From contig CAVXKO010000005.1 of NCBI GenBank assembly GCA_963762315.1, forward strand, positions 599,868 to 663,867: a stretch of DNA of 64,000 bases. Direction: 5' to 3'. Position 1 is the stretch's first letter. Each line of letters begins with the position of its first letter. The stretch is from RPQJ01 sp963762315. Its GTDB lineage: Bacteria > Pseudomonadota > Gammaproteobacteria > Steroidobacterales > Steroidobacteraceae. Below, piece by piece: positions 1 through 8,546 of this stretch. The notes beneath the pieces are model-generated. The model was not told the DNA's origin. It saw only the letters and a list, made by a program, of their open reading frames with translations, and searched no databases. The translations under genes and the position numbers were made by a program.

Positions 1-277
1 CGTGCGGGCATCGCGCGACGTGGACGGCAAGCACGTCTTCGCGCTGGGCGGTCGCGGTCTCGAGAAGCACCTCATCGTGAACGCGGAGTCCGGCCGCCTC
101 GCCGATACGGACGTGGCCGTGACCGACAAGGCCATGGAGGTGTGCCCGGTGGGCGTGATCCTGCGCAAGCGCGAAGGTTTCAAGGTGCCGATCGGGCGGC
201 GCCGCTACGACTTGAGCCCCGTCAGTGCGCAAGCCCGCGAAGATGCGCCGCGGCCGATGGAGAAGCGGCATGAGTGA
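1..277 (+). CDS. hoxU: NAD-reducing hydrogenase diaphorase subunit HoxU, C-terminal part
   Basis: This is a partial gene whose reading frame enters from the left edge, so about 92 C-terminal residues are present. The ending (AMEVCPVGVILRKREGF followed by the basic stretch VPIGRRRYDL) is typical of HoxU, the ferredoxin-like Fe-S subunit that passes electrons between the HoxF flavoprotein and the HoxYH hydrogenase. The last cluster cysteine is visible in CPVG. Its stop lies 8 bases inside hoxY, so the two are translationally coupled. The hoxY, hoxH and hoxW order that follows supports the identity. The hoxF gene and most of hoxU lie outside the window. Confidence 0.85.
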   Translation, partial: VRASRDVDGKHVFALGGRGLEKHLIVNAESGRLADTDVAVTDKAMEVCPVGVILRKREGFKVPIGRRRYDLSPVSAQAREDAPRPMEKRHE

Positions 278-821
278 TCCCGCCCGCCGCAAGCTCAGGG
301 TCGCGACGACGTCGCTCGCGGGCTGCTTCGGCTGCCACATGTCGCTGCTCGACATCGACGAACGGCTGTTCCCGCTCCTCGATCTCATCGAGTTCGACCG
401 CTCGCCGCTGACCGACATCAAGCACTGCGGCCCGTGCGACCTCGGCATCGTCGAGGGCGGCATCTGCAACGCCGAGAACGTGCACGTGCTGCGCGAGTTC
501 CGCGCCAACTGCAAGATCCTCGTCGCGATCGGCGCCTGCGCGGTGACGGGCGGGCTGCCCGCGCAACGCAATCATCTCGATCTCGGGCAGTGCCTGCAGG
601 AGGTCTACCTCACCGAGCCGAGCGTCTCGCAGGGCCTGATCCCGAACGATCCGGAGCTGCCGTTGCCGCTCGACAAGGTGCACCCGCTGCACGAGATCGT
701 GAAGATCGACTACTTCATTCCCGGTTGCCCGCCCTCGGGCGACGCGATCTGGAAGTTCCTCACCGACCTGATCGAAGGCCGCACGCCGAAGCTCGGCTAC
801 GGCATGATCCATTACGACTGA
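270..821 (+). CDS. hoxY: NAD-reducing [NiFe]-hydrogenase small subunit HoxY
   Basis: A 183-residue cytoplasmic small subunit carrying the proximal [4Fe-4S] cluster that relays electrons from the NiFe site of HoxH to HoxU/HoxF. Cluster cysteines are visible in GCFGCH (C19, C22), in GACAVTGG near residue 89 and in the C-terminal IPGCPPSGD motif. The conserved stretch CGPCDLGIVEGGIC lies between them. There is no Tat signal, as expected for the soluble group 3d enzyme. I chose the ATG at 270 over the upstream in-frame codon because the protein then begins MSDPARRKLRVAT as in the family and overlaps the hoxU stop. It is followed by hoxH after 6 bases. Confidence 0.95.
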   Translation: MSDPARRKLRVATTSLAGCFGCHMSLLDIDERLFPLLDLIEFDRSPLTDIKHCGPCDLGIVEGGICNAENVHVLREFRANCKILVAIGACAVTGGLPAQRNHLDLGQCLQEVYLTEPSVSQGLIPNDPELPLPLDKVHPLHEIVKIDYFIPGCPPSGDAIWKFLTDLIEGRTPKLGYGMIHYD

Positions 822-827
822 GAGACC

Positions 828-2294
828 ATGGACACCACTGCGCTCGAAACCGCCAGCCAGCCGGAGCGATTGCGCCGGGTCGTGATCGAGCCGCTCTCGC
901 GGGTCGAGGGCCACGGCAAGGTCACGCTGCTCATGGACGAGGACGACCACGTGCAGCAGGCGCGGCTGCACATCGTCGAGTTCCGCGCGTTCGAGAAATT
1001 CATCCAGGGACGGCCGTACTGGGAAGTGCCGGTGATGGTGCAGCGGCTGTGCGGCATCTGCCCGGTGAGCCACCACCTCGCGGCCTGCAAGGCGCTCGAC
1101 CAGGTCGTGGGCGCCACCGAAGTCACGCCGACCGCCGACAAGATCCGCCGCCTGATGCACTACGGGCAGATCCTGCAGTCGCACGCGCTGCACTTCTTCC
1201 ACCTGTCGTCGCCCGACCTGCTGTTCGGCTTCGATTCCGACGTCGCGCGCCGCAACATCGTCGGCGTCGCCGCGGCGTACCCGGACGTGGCGAAGCAGGG
1301 CGTGCTGCTGCGCAAGTACGGCCAGGAAGTGATCCGCCACACCGCCGGCAAGCGCATCCACGGCACGGGCTCCGTGCCGGGCGGCGTCAACAAGAGCCTC
1401 GGTGCGGACGAGCGCGCGGCGCTGCTTGCGGACATCTACCAGATCGTTGCCTGGAGCCGCGACGCGGTGCGCATGGTGCGACAGCTGTTCGAGCAGAACC
1501 TCGAGATGTACCGCTCGTTCGCCACGTTCCCCGCGCACACGCTGAGCCTCATTCGCGCCGACGGCGCGCTCGATCTCTATCACGGCGGCCTGCGCGCCGT
1601 GGATGCCGAAGGCGGGACGATCTTCGACCACCTCGACTACGACCGGTACTGGGAGCAGATCGCCGAGGACGTGAAGGCCTGGTCGTACATGAAGTTCCCG
1701 TTCTTCAAGGCGCTGGGACCGGAGCTGGGCTGGTACCGCGTGGGGCCGCTGTCGCGCGTGACGCGCTGCGACTTCATCCCGACACCGCTCGCCGACCGCG
1801 AGCGGCGCGAGTTCCTCGCCTTCGACGAGGGCCGCGCCGCGCGCTCGACGCTGGGCTTCCACTGGGCGCGCATGATCGAGATGCTGCACTCGGCCGAGGC
1901 GATCAAGGACCTGCTGCACGACGACGACCTCGTCGGCACCGACCTCATGGCCAGCGGCGAACGCCGGGCGCGCGGCGTCGGTGTCATCGAGGCGCCGCGC
2001 GGCACGCTGATCCACCACTACCGCGTCGACGAGAACGACCAGGTAGTGCGCGCGAACCTGATCGTCTCGACGACGCACAACAACCAGGCCATGAACCTCG
2101 CCATCCGCGAGGTGGCGCGCAAGTACCTCGACGGGCGCAAGCTCACCGAAGGCCTGCTGAACCACATCGAGGTGGCGGTGCGCGCGTTCGATCCGTGTCT
2201 GTCCTGCGCCACCCACGCGATGGGCAAGATGCCGCTGTCCGTCCAGTTGCTGGATGCAGCGGGCGAGCAGGTCGACCAGCTGGTCCGCGGATGA
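828..2294 (+). CDS. hoxH: NAD-reducing [NiFe]-hydrogenase large subunit HoxH
   Basis: A 488-residue catalytic subunit that binds the Ni-Fe(CN)2CO centre and splits or forms H2 with NAD(H) as partner through HoxFU. The N-terminal ligand motif RLCGICPVSHH lies near residue 74. The C-terminal ligand motif DPCLSCATH is at about 455-463. A 25-residue extension (AMGKMPL to LVRG) follows the histidine. In this family the extension is removed after metal insertion by the HoxW endopeptidase, whose gene overlaps the hoxH stop in an ATGA arrangement. The length and both motifs are intact, so the enzyme should be functional if the hyp maturation genes exist elsewhere. Confidence 0.96.
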   Translation: MDTTALETASQPERLRRVVIEPLSRVEGHGKVTLLMDEDDHVQQARLHIVEFRAFEKFIQGRPYWEVPVMVQRLCGICPVSHHLAACKALDQVVGATEVTPTADKIRRLMHYGQILQSHALHFFHLSSPDLLFGFDSDVARRNIVGVAAAYPDVAKQGVLLRKYGQEVIRHTAGKRIHGTGSVPGGVNKSLGADERAALLADIYQIVAWSRDAVRMVRQLFEQNLEMYRSFATFPAHTLSLIRADGALDLYHGGLRAVDAEGGTIFDHLDYDRYWEQIAEDVKAWSYMKFPFFKALGPELGWYRVGPLSRVTRCDFIPTPLADRERREFLAFDEGRAARSTLGFHWARMIEMLHSAEAIKDLLHDDDLVGTDLMASGERRARGVGVIEAPRGTLIHHYRVDENDQVVRANLIVSTTHNNQAMNLAIREVARKYLDGRKLTEGLLNHIEVAVRAFDPCLSCATHAMGKMPLSVQLLDAAGEQVDQLVRG

Positions 2295-2797
2295 CCGCGG
2301 CTCCGGCTCCGGCACCGGTGCTGGTGCTTGCCGTCGGCAATCCTAGCCGCGGCGACGACGCGCTCGGCCCGGTGCTCGCCGAGCGTCTCGAGGCCGCTGC
2401 GTTCCCTGGCGTCGAGGTGCTCACGGATTTCCAGCTGCAGGTCGAACACGCGCTCGACCTCGTCGGCCGGGAGCGGGTGATCTTCATCGATGCCGGGGCG
2501 GGCACGCCGCCGCCCTTCGAGTGGCGGGAGGTCCGGCCGGCGGCCGATTTCCTGCACACGTCCCACGCGCTTTCTCCGGAGGCGGTACTGGCGACCTATG
2601 TCCGCGTGCGCGGCGAGCCGCCTCCCGAGTCATGGGTGCTCTGCGTGCGCGGCGAATCGTTCGAGCTCGGCGAGCCCTTGTCGGTTGCCGCAGCGGCTCA
2701 CCTGGAGGCCGCCTGGCCGGAACTCAGCCGCCGCCTCGCGAAACCCCCGAGTCGCGCCGAGCACGGATTGCACGCCGCCGCCACAAGCGATATGTAG
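2291..2797 (+). CDS. hoxW: Hydrogenase maturation endopeptidase HoxW
   Basis: A 168-residue HybD/HoxW-family protease that trims the HoxH C-terminus once nickel is in place. The start of the fold (VLVLAVGNPSRGDDALGP) and the later FIDAG and TSHALSP segments supply the acidic and histidine residues that contact nickel in this family. The ATG overlaps the hoxH stop (ATGA), which implies translational coupling to its only substrate. The frame stays open far upstream through hoxH in a different phase. The family N-terminus and the overlap make 2291 the sensible start. Confidence 0.92.
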   Translation: MTAAPAPAPVLVLAVGNPSRGDDALGPVLAERLEAAAFPGVEVLTDFQLQVEHALDLVGRERVIFIDAGAGTPPPFEWREVRPAADFLHTSHALSPEAVLATYVRVRGEPPPESWVLCVRGESFELGEPLSVAAAAHLEAAWPELSRRLAKPPSRAEHGLHAAATSDM

Positions 2798-2844
2798 TCT
2801 CGTACCGGAAAGGCCGGTGCGCGTCGGACGGCCGGGCGGTATCC

Positions 2845-3975
2845 ATGGGGGCGAAGGAAAAGGTCGCCGCCCTGCTGAGGGCGGCCGGCATCGAGATCAA
2901 CGGCAGCAATCCCTGGGACCTGCGGGTCCAGGACGAGCGCTTGTACGCGCGCGTGCTGGCGGACGGCACCCTGGGCGCCGGCGAGGCCTACATGGACGGA
3001 TGGTGGGACGCCGCGCAACTCGACGAGTTCTTCGTGCGCATCCATGGCGCGCGGATCGACCGCCAGCTCGTGACCACCGGGATGCTGGCCCAGGTCGCGT
3101 TGAGCAAGCTCGCCAACCGGCAGGGGCGCCGGCTTTCGAAGCGGGTGGCACGGCAGCACTACGACCTCTCGAATGAGCTGTACGTCGCGATGCTCGGCCG
3201 CACCATGCAGTACACCTGCGCGTACTACGGCCTCGATGGCGCGGACCAGACGCTCGACGAGGCGCAGGACCGCAAGCTGGACCTGATCGCGAGGAAGCTC
3301 CGCCTGCAGCCCGGCATGTCGGTGCTCGAACTCGGCGGCGGCTTCGGGGGCCTCGCCCGGCATCTCGCAATGCACCACGGGTGCCGCGTCGTCAGTTACA
3401 ACATCAGCCGGGAACAGGTCGAGTTCGCCCGAGCCTGGTGCGACGGGCTGCCGGTGGAATTCCGCCTGCAGGACTACCGGGAGGCCGCGTCGGATCCGCG
3501 GACGTACGACCGGGTCGTGAGCATCGGCCTGATGGAGCACGTCGGACCGAAGAACTACCGGCCATTCTTCGAGATTGCACAGGCGCGGCTCGCGCCCGGC
3601 GGGCTCGCCCTCGTGCACACGATCGGTGGCAACGTCAGCATGACGACGGCCGATCGGTGGATCACCAGGTACATCTTCCCGGGCGGCGTCATTCCGTCCG
3701 AGCAGCAGCTCAGCGCGGCCAAGGAGGGGCTATTCGTCCTGGAGGACTGGCACAACTTCGGGCCGGACTACGACCGGACGCTGCTCGCATGGGATGAAAA
3801 CTTCCGCGCCGCATGGCCGATGCTCGTCAAGGACCTCGCGCTGGACGAACGCTTCTACCGGATGTGGCGTTACTACCTCAACTCGTCCGCCGGCGCGTTT
3901 CGCGCGCGCGCGCTCAATCTCTGGCAGCTGGTGCTGAGCCGGGGCGACGTCCCGCGCTACGTGCCGGCGAGATGA
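2845..3975 (+). CDS. cfa: Cyclopropane-fatty-acid/methylene-fatty-acid synthase family methyltransferase
   Basis: A 376-residue SAM-dependent methyltransferase close in layout to E. coli Cfa. The shared landmarks in order are INGSNPWDLRV, LGAGEAYMDGWWD, QHYDLSN, MQYTCAYY (with the active-site cysteine), the SAM loop VLELGGGFGGLA near residue 163, EHVGPKNY near 231, EDWHNFGPDYD and the C-terminal NSSAGAFRARALNLWQL. It acts on the double bond of phospholipid-bound unsaturated acyl chains. The next gene, 3 bases downstream, is an FAD oxidoreductase. In actinobacterial BfaB/BfaA (TmsB/TmsA) pairs that combination makes 10-methyl rather than cyclopropane fatty acids, so the product is uncertain. 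The start is the ATG that gives the family N-terminus. Confidence 0.9.
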   Translation: MGAKEKVAALLRAAGIEINGSNPWDLRVQDERLYARVLADGTLGAGEAYMDGWWDAAQLDEFFVRIHGARIDRQLVTTGMLAQVALSKLANRQGRRLSKRVARQHYDLSNELYVAMLGRTMQYTCAYYGLDGADQTLDEAQDRKLDLIARKLRLQPGMSVLELGGGFGGLARHLAMHHGCRVVSYNISREQVEFARAWCDGLPVEFRLQDYREAASDPRTYDRVVSIGLMEHVGPKNYRPFFEIAQARLAPGGLALVHTIGGNVSMTTADRWITRYIFPGGVIPSEQQLSAAKEGLFVLEDWHNFGPDYDRTLLAWDENFRAAWPMLVKDLALDERFYRMWRYYLNSSAGAFRARALNLWQLVLSRGDVPRYVPAR

Positions 3976-3978
3976 GCA

Positions 3979-5316
3979 ATGGCGCCCACGACGGTCGACG
4001 CGCACCGCGATCGGGTTGAGCGGCTCGCGGCCGCCCTGCGCAGCTCGACCGGTTCCGTGCGCCTGCGCAAGCGCACCAGCAACCTGTTCCGTCCGCGGCT
4101 CGCGGCCGACCGGGTCTTCATCGACGGCACGACGCTCGATCACGTGATCTCGATCGATCCCGACGCACGCACCGCGGACGTGGAGGGCATGACGACCTAC
4201 GCCGCCCTCGTCGACGCGACGTTGCCCCATGGTCTCGCGCCTGCGGTCGTCCCCGAACTGAAGAGCATCACCGTCGGCGGAGCGACTACCGGCCTCGGCA
4301 TCGAGTCGAGTTCGTTTCGCCACGGCCTGGTGCACGAGACCGTCGTCGCGTTCGACGTGCTCGTGGCCGACGGCCGGGTGCTGCGCTGCTCATCGACGGA
4401 ACGCGCGGACCTGTTCCACGGCTTCCCGAATTCCTACGGCAGCCTCGGCTATGCGACACGACTGACCCTCAGGCTCATCCCCGTCGCGCCTTACGTCCAC
4501 CTCAGGCACGAGCGCTTCGCGGATGCAGGACGGTATTTCGCCGCCATTGCCGCGGAGTGCGCGGATCCGACCTGCGACTATCTCGACGGCGTGTTCTTCG
4601 GAACCGGGGATTTCGTGCTCACGCGTGCGACGATAGTCGAGGCCTTGCCGCCCGGCCGTCGGGCGAGTGACTACACATGGATGAAGCAGTACTGGAAGAG
4701 TCTGCGTGAGCGTTCGGACGACTACCTGACCACCCGCGACTACCTGTGGCGCTGGGACACGGATTGGTTCTGGTGCAGCCGGAACGTCGGCGCGCACCTC
4801 GCGCCTGTCCGCCTGCTCGCCGGTCCCCGACTCCTGTCGAGCGTCACCTACCAGAGGATCATGCGCGCGGGACAGCGCTACCCTCTGAAAGCGCTCGAGC
4901 ACCTGCGGCCGCGCGCGGAATCGGTGATCCAGGACGTGGACATTCCGCTCGCGAACGCCGCCGCTTTCCTGGCGCAATTGCACGCCGAGGTCGGCATCAC
5001 CCCGGTCTGGGTCTGCCCGTTCAGGGTCACGACCGACCGGTGTCCCTTGTATCGGTTGCGCACGGACACGCCGTACGTCAACTTTGGATTCTGGGACACC
5101 GTGCGCAGCCGGCAACCGGACGGTCATTACAACGCGATCGTCGAGCGCCTCGTGGCGCAGCACGACGGCAAGAAGAGCCTGTATTCGCGCAGCACCTTCG
5201 ACGAGGAGGCGTTCTGGGCCACTTACGATCGCCGGGGATACGACGAGCTGAAGCGGGAGTACGACCCGACGGGCCGGTTCCCCGGGCTCTACGAGAAGGC
5301 CGTCCGGCGCCTCTGA
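3979..5316 (+). CDS. FAD-binding (PCMH-type) oxidoreductase, BfaA/DHCR24-like
   Basis: A 445-residue flavoprotein. The N-terminal half carries the PCMH-type FAD domain, including the segment GGATTGLGIESSSFRHG near residue 100 that lines the FAD pyrophosphate in this family. The second half contains VWVCPFR and the C-terminal DPTGRFPGLYEK. The overall layout resembles delta24-sterol reductase and the mycobacterial oxidoreductase that reduces a 10-methylene acyl chain to 10-methyl. It starts 3 bases after the Cfa-type methyltransferase stop, so the two are almost certainly co-translated. I infer that it reduces the methyltransferase product. The family is broad, so the substrate is not proven by sequence. 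Confidence 0.8.
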   Translation: MAPTTVDAHRDRVERLAAALRSSTGSVRLRKRTSNLFRPRLAADRVFIDGTTLDHVISIDPDARTADVEGMTTYAALVDATLPHGLAPAVVPELKSITVGGATTGLGIESSSFRHGLVHETVVAFDVLVADGRVLRCSSTERADLFHGFPNSYGSLGYATRLTLRLIPVAPYVHLRHERFADAGRYFAAIAAECADPTCDYLDGVFFGTGDFVLTRATIVEALPPGRRASDYTWMKQYWKSLRERSDDYLTTRDYLWRWDTDWFWCSRNVGAHLAPVRLLAGPRLLSSVTYQRIMRAGQRYPLKALEHLRPRAESVIQDVDIPLANAAAFLAQLHAEVGITPVWVCPFRVTTDRCPLYRLRTDTPYVNFGFWDTVRSRQPDGHYNAIVERLVAQHDGKKSLYSRSTFDEEAFWATYDRRGYDELKREYDPTGRFPGLYEKAVRRL

Positions 5317-5475
5317 AACCGTCGAGCAACGAGGGAGAGGCCGGGCGCGCGGCCGCTTCGCCGAGTGCGCGATGTGCCGGCGGGTTGCGGGTATCGACGG
5401 GCGGGCGCAAAGTCGCCCGGGCCCGTTGCATCAATCGGCGGCGGGCTCGCGCTGCACGTCACCAGGGAGCGTTGC

Positions 5476-6721
5476 ATGAAAGTGCTTGCGATTGCCGCAA
5501 TGGCGTCACTCCTCGCGGCGTGTGCCGGGCGCAGCGACGGCCGGCGATGACGCCGTGCAACCGGGCTCCCGCCCGTTGTCGCTGGTCGGTGAGATGGATC
5601 CCGGCCCGCTGAAGACGAAGCTGCTGGGCTGCTCGGCCGGCCCGTTCCGGAGGACCGATTTCTCGATCGGGCATCGCGGCGCCGCGCAGCAGTTTCCGGA
5701 GCACACGCGCGAATCGTACGAGGCCGCCGCGCGAATGGGGGCCGGCATCGTCGAGTGCGACGTGACGTTCACGCGGGACCGGGAGCTGGTCTGCCGTCAC
5801 TCGCAGTGCGACCTGCACACGACCACCGACATCCTGGCCACGCCGCTGGCGGCGAAATGCTCCGAGACCTTCACGCCGGCTGCGTTCGACCCGAGGACGG
5901 GCAAGCGCATCAAGGCGGCGTCCGCGAAATGCTGCACGACGGATCTCATGCTGGCGGAGTTCAAGACCCTGCGCGGCAAGATGGACGCGGGCGATCCGAA
6001 CGCGACCACGGTCGAGCAGTATCTCGCCGCTCCGCCGGGCGGCCGCGCCGATCTTGCGAGCCTTCGCGGCAAGCTGGTCAGCCACAAGGAGAGCATCGAG
6101 CTGCTGCGCAGGCTGGGCGTGAAGATGATCCCGGAACTGAAGGCACCCGAAGTGCCGATGCCGTACCAGGGCAACTACCGCCACGAGGACTATGCCCGGC
6201 AGATGATCGACGAGTACCGGGCGGCGGGAGTCTCCGCGGCCGAGGTCTGGCCGCAGTCCTTCAACCTCGATGACCTCCTCTATTGGTTGAAACTCGAGCC
6301 CGCGTTCGGCGCGCACGCCGTCTATCTCGACGACATCGACCCGACCGACGGCGATCCGGGCAACGACCGCGCGCCCACGCTCGCCGAGCTGCAGGCGCTG
6401 GCGGCCAAGGGGGTCAGGATCGTGGCGCCGCCCATGTGGGCGTTGCTCAGCCTCGACCACAAGAACGAGATCGTGCCGTCGCAATATGCCCGCGATGCGA
6501 AGGCGGCCGGTCTCGACATCATCACGTGGACGCTGGAGCGCTCCGGCCCGCTCAAGTCGGGCGGGGGCTGGTACTACCAGTCGATTGCGCCGGTGATCAA
6601 CAACGACGGCGACATGCTCACCGTGCTCGACGTGCTGGCCCGGCAGGTGCGCGTCCGCGGCGTCTTTTCGGATTGGCCGGGCACGGTGACGTACTACGCC
6701 TCGTGCATGGGCCTCGAGTAG
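5476..6721 (+). CDS. glpQ: Glycerophosphodiester phosphodiesterase, GlpQ-like lipoprotein (apparent frameshift)
   Basis: The mature domain is a GDPD TIM-barrel enzyme that hydrolyses glycerophosphodiesters to glycerol-3-phosphate. IGHRGAAQQFPEHT, GIVECDVTFTRDRELVCRH and MIPELKAPE supply the expected catalytic His, Glu and Asp residues. The ATG at 5476 has a good Shine-Dalgarno (AGGGAG) and encodes a lipoprotein signal (MKVLAIAAMASLLAACAG). That frame ends at a TGA at 5548-5550. The GDPD frame is open from 5486 in the +1 phase, so a one-base shift between about 5525 and 5548 separates anchor from enzyme. If real, the lipoprotein form would not be made. Sequence error is the simpler explanation, given many similar shifts nearby. 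Confidence 0.78.
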
Positions 6722-6888
6722 CGCCTGAGCCGGGCGGGCTCCACGGCCGCTGATCGCGGCCGCGACCGAGACCCAATAAGCACTTCTGGATCAAATAGTT
6801 ACCGATACGCCGGCGAAGTGCGGGCCCGGCGCGTAAACTGTCTGGCGATTTGCCATGTGGCACCCCCCGCTTCCCTGGTAATTCCCTG

Positions 6889-8049
6889 ATGCAAAACGAA
6901 TCCACGGCGCGCCAAGAGCACGCTCCGATCAACTGGGTCACCACGATCCTGTTCACGCTGACGCCGCTCGCCGCCTTGATCGCCGTGCCATGGTTCGGCC
7001 TCGCGCAGGGCTACAGCATGGCGTCCGTAGTCGCTTTCGTCGTGGTGCTCTGGGCCTGCGGCATCTCGATCACCGCCGGCTACCACCGCCTCTGGTCGCA
7101 CAAGGCCTACAGCGCGCACTGGTCGGTGCGCCTGTTCTTCGCGATCTTCGGCGCGATGGCGATGCAGAACAGCATCCTGATCTGGGGCTCGCAGCACCGC
7201 ACGCACCACCGCTTCGTGGACGACGTGGACAAGGACCCCTACAGCGCCCGGCGCGGCTTCTGGTTCTCGCACATGGGCTGGATCCTGCGCAATTACCCGA
7301 GCGGCGTGAACGATTTCTCGAATGCGCGCGACCTCGAGCGCGACCCGATCGTGATGTGGCAGCACCGCTATTACCTGCCGCTCACGCTGTTCATGAACAT
7401 CGCGTTCCCGCTGCTGCTCGGCTGGGCGCTCGGCGACGTCTGGGGCGTGTTCCTGCTGGCCGGCCTGCTGCGGCTGGTGGTCAACCACCATTTCACCTGG
7501 TTCATCAACTCGCTGGCGCACATGTGGGGCTCGCAGCCCTACACCGACGAGAACACCGCGCGCGACAACCCGTTCCTGGCCCTGCTGACCTACGGCGAGG
7601 GCTATCACAACTTCCACCACATCTTCCAGAACGACTACCGCAACGGCATCAAGTGGTGGCATTGGGATCCGACCAAGTGGCTCATCGCGACGCTGTCGGG
7701 CCTCAAGCTCGCCACCGGCCTGAAGCGGGTGCCGGACCTCTGGATCCAGCGCGCGCAACTGGCGATGCAGTTCAAGCGGATGGAAGCGGCGCTCGCCAGG
7801 CGCAGCATGCGTGAATCCGCCGACGAGCAGATCGAGCGCCTCAAGGTCCGCGTGGCCGAGGAGTACGCTTCGTTCAGGAAGTCGCTGGAGGAATGGGCGA
7901 AGGTGCGCGACGAATGGGTCGCCAGCCGCAAGCAGCACCTGACCCAGAAGTGGGAAGAGACGAGCTTCCGCCTGCGCCTCAAGCAGATCGAGCAGGGCCT
8001 GCGCATCCAGCGCCGGCGCCTGCGCGTGATGTCGAAGGCGTACGCCTGA
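6889..8049 (+). CDS. Membrane acyl-CoA (delta-9) fatty acid desaturase
   Basis: A 386-residue di-iron membrane desaturase. The three histidine boxes are present: HRLWSH near residue 66, HRTHH near 103 and HNFHH near 239, with hydrophobic membrane segments before and between them. It introduces a double bond in a fatty acyl chain, the substrate type that the upstream Cfa-like methyltransferase modifies. The last roughly 95 residues, from about 290, are a charged Arg/Lys/Glu-rich helix likely to form a coiled coil. That tail is longer than in many family members. The start at MQNEST is preferred over an upstream TTG because it directly precedes the conserved region. No strong ribosome binding site is seen. 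Confidence 0.9.
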   Translation: MQNESTARQEHAPINWVTTILFTLTPLAALIAVPWFGLAQGYSMASVVAFVVVLWACGISITAGYHRLWSHKAYSAHWSVRLFFAIFGAMAMQNSILIWGSQHRTHHRFVDDVDKDPYSARRGFWFSHMGWILRNYPSGVNDFSNARDLERDPIVMWQHRYYLPLTLFMNIAFPLLLGWALGDVWGVFLLAGLLRLVVNHHFTWFINSLAHMWGSQPYTDENTARDNPFLALLTYGEGYHNFHHIFQNDYRNGIKWWHWDPTKWLIATLSGLKLATGLKRVPDLWIQRAQLAMQFKRMEAALARRSMRESADEQIERLKVRVAEEYASFRKSLEEWAKVRDEWVASRKQHLTQKWEETSFRLRLKQIEQGLRIQRRRLRVMSKAYA

Positions 8050-8052
8050 GGT

Positions 8053-8535
8053 TCAATCCCGGAAGTTGGTGAACTGCAGCGGCATGTCGTAGCCGCCCTT
8101 CTTCACCAGCGCGATCGCGTCCTGCAGGTCGTCCCGGCTCTTGCCCGTGACGCGGACCTGCTGGTCCTGGATCCCCGCCTGCACTTTCAGCTTGGAATCC
8201 TTGATCTGCCGCTGGATCTTCTTGCCCAGTTCGGTATCGATCCCCTTGCGCAGCGTGACGATCTGCTTGGCCGTCTGGCCGGTCACGACCGGCTCGTCGA
8301 CCTTCAGGCAGGCGACGTCGATGCCGCGCTTGGCGAGCTTCAGCTTGAGGATCTCAATCATTTGTTTAAGTTGAAAATCGGCCGGAGCGCTGAGCGTAAT
8401 GACCGTGTCTTTCAACTCAAACTTGGCATTCGTACCCTTGAAGTCGAAGCGCTGGCTGACCTCGCGGCTGGCCTGGTCGACGGCATTGGTGAGTTCATGG
8501 GCGTCGAACTCGGAGACGATGTCGAAGGATGGCAT
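8053..8535 (-). CDS. yajQ: YajQ family nucleotide-binding protein
   Basis: A 160-residue full-length YajQ. It begins MPSFDIVSEFDAHELTNAVDQ and ends YDMPLQFTNFRD, both hallmarks of the family. YajQ proteins have two ferredoxin-like lobes, and cyclic di-GMP binding has been described for some members. It is convergent with the desaturase gene, only 3 bases apart. On its own strand it is the last gene of a minus-strand group that includes the membrane protein and lipoprotein genes upstream. Confidence 0.95.
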   Translation of the reverse strand: MPSFDIVSEFDAHELTNAVDQASREVSQRFDFKGTNAKFELKDTVITLSAPADFQLKQMIEILKLKLAKRGIDVACLKVDEPVVTGQTAKQIVTLRKGIDTELGKKIQRQIKDSKLKVQAGIQDQQVRVTGKSRDDLQDAIALVKKGGYDMPLQFTNFRD

Positions 8536-8546
8536 GGGGTGGAAGG

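Noticed and set aside
222..2315. Long open frame on the minus strand opposite hoxY/hoxH
   Set aside because: It is a GC-driven shadow: its protein is Arg/Ala/Val/His-rich without any family pattern, while the plus-strand genes carry complete catalytic motifs.
2804..2818. ACCGG-AAAGG-CCGGT hairpin after hoxW as a terminator
   Set aside because: Only 5-base arms and no T-run. The next gene starts 27 bases later.
5486..6721. Cytoplasmic GlpQ-like protein starting at the ATG at 5486
   Set aside because: No ribosome site and a non-family N-terminus. The ATG at 5476 with AGGGAG and a lipobox is far better, which points to a frameshift.
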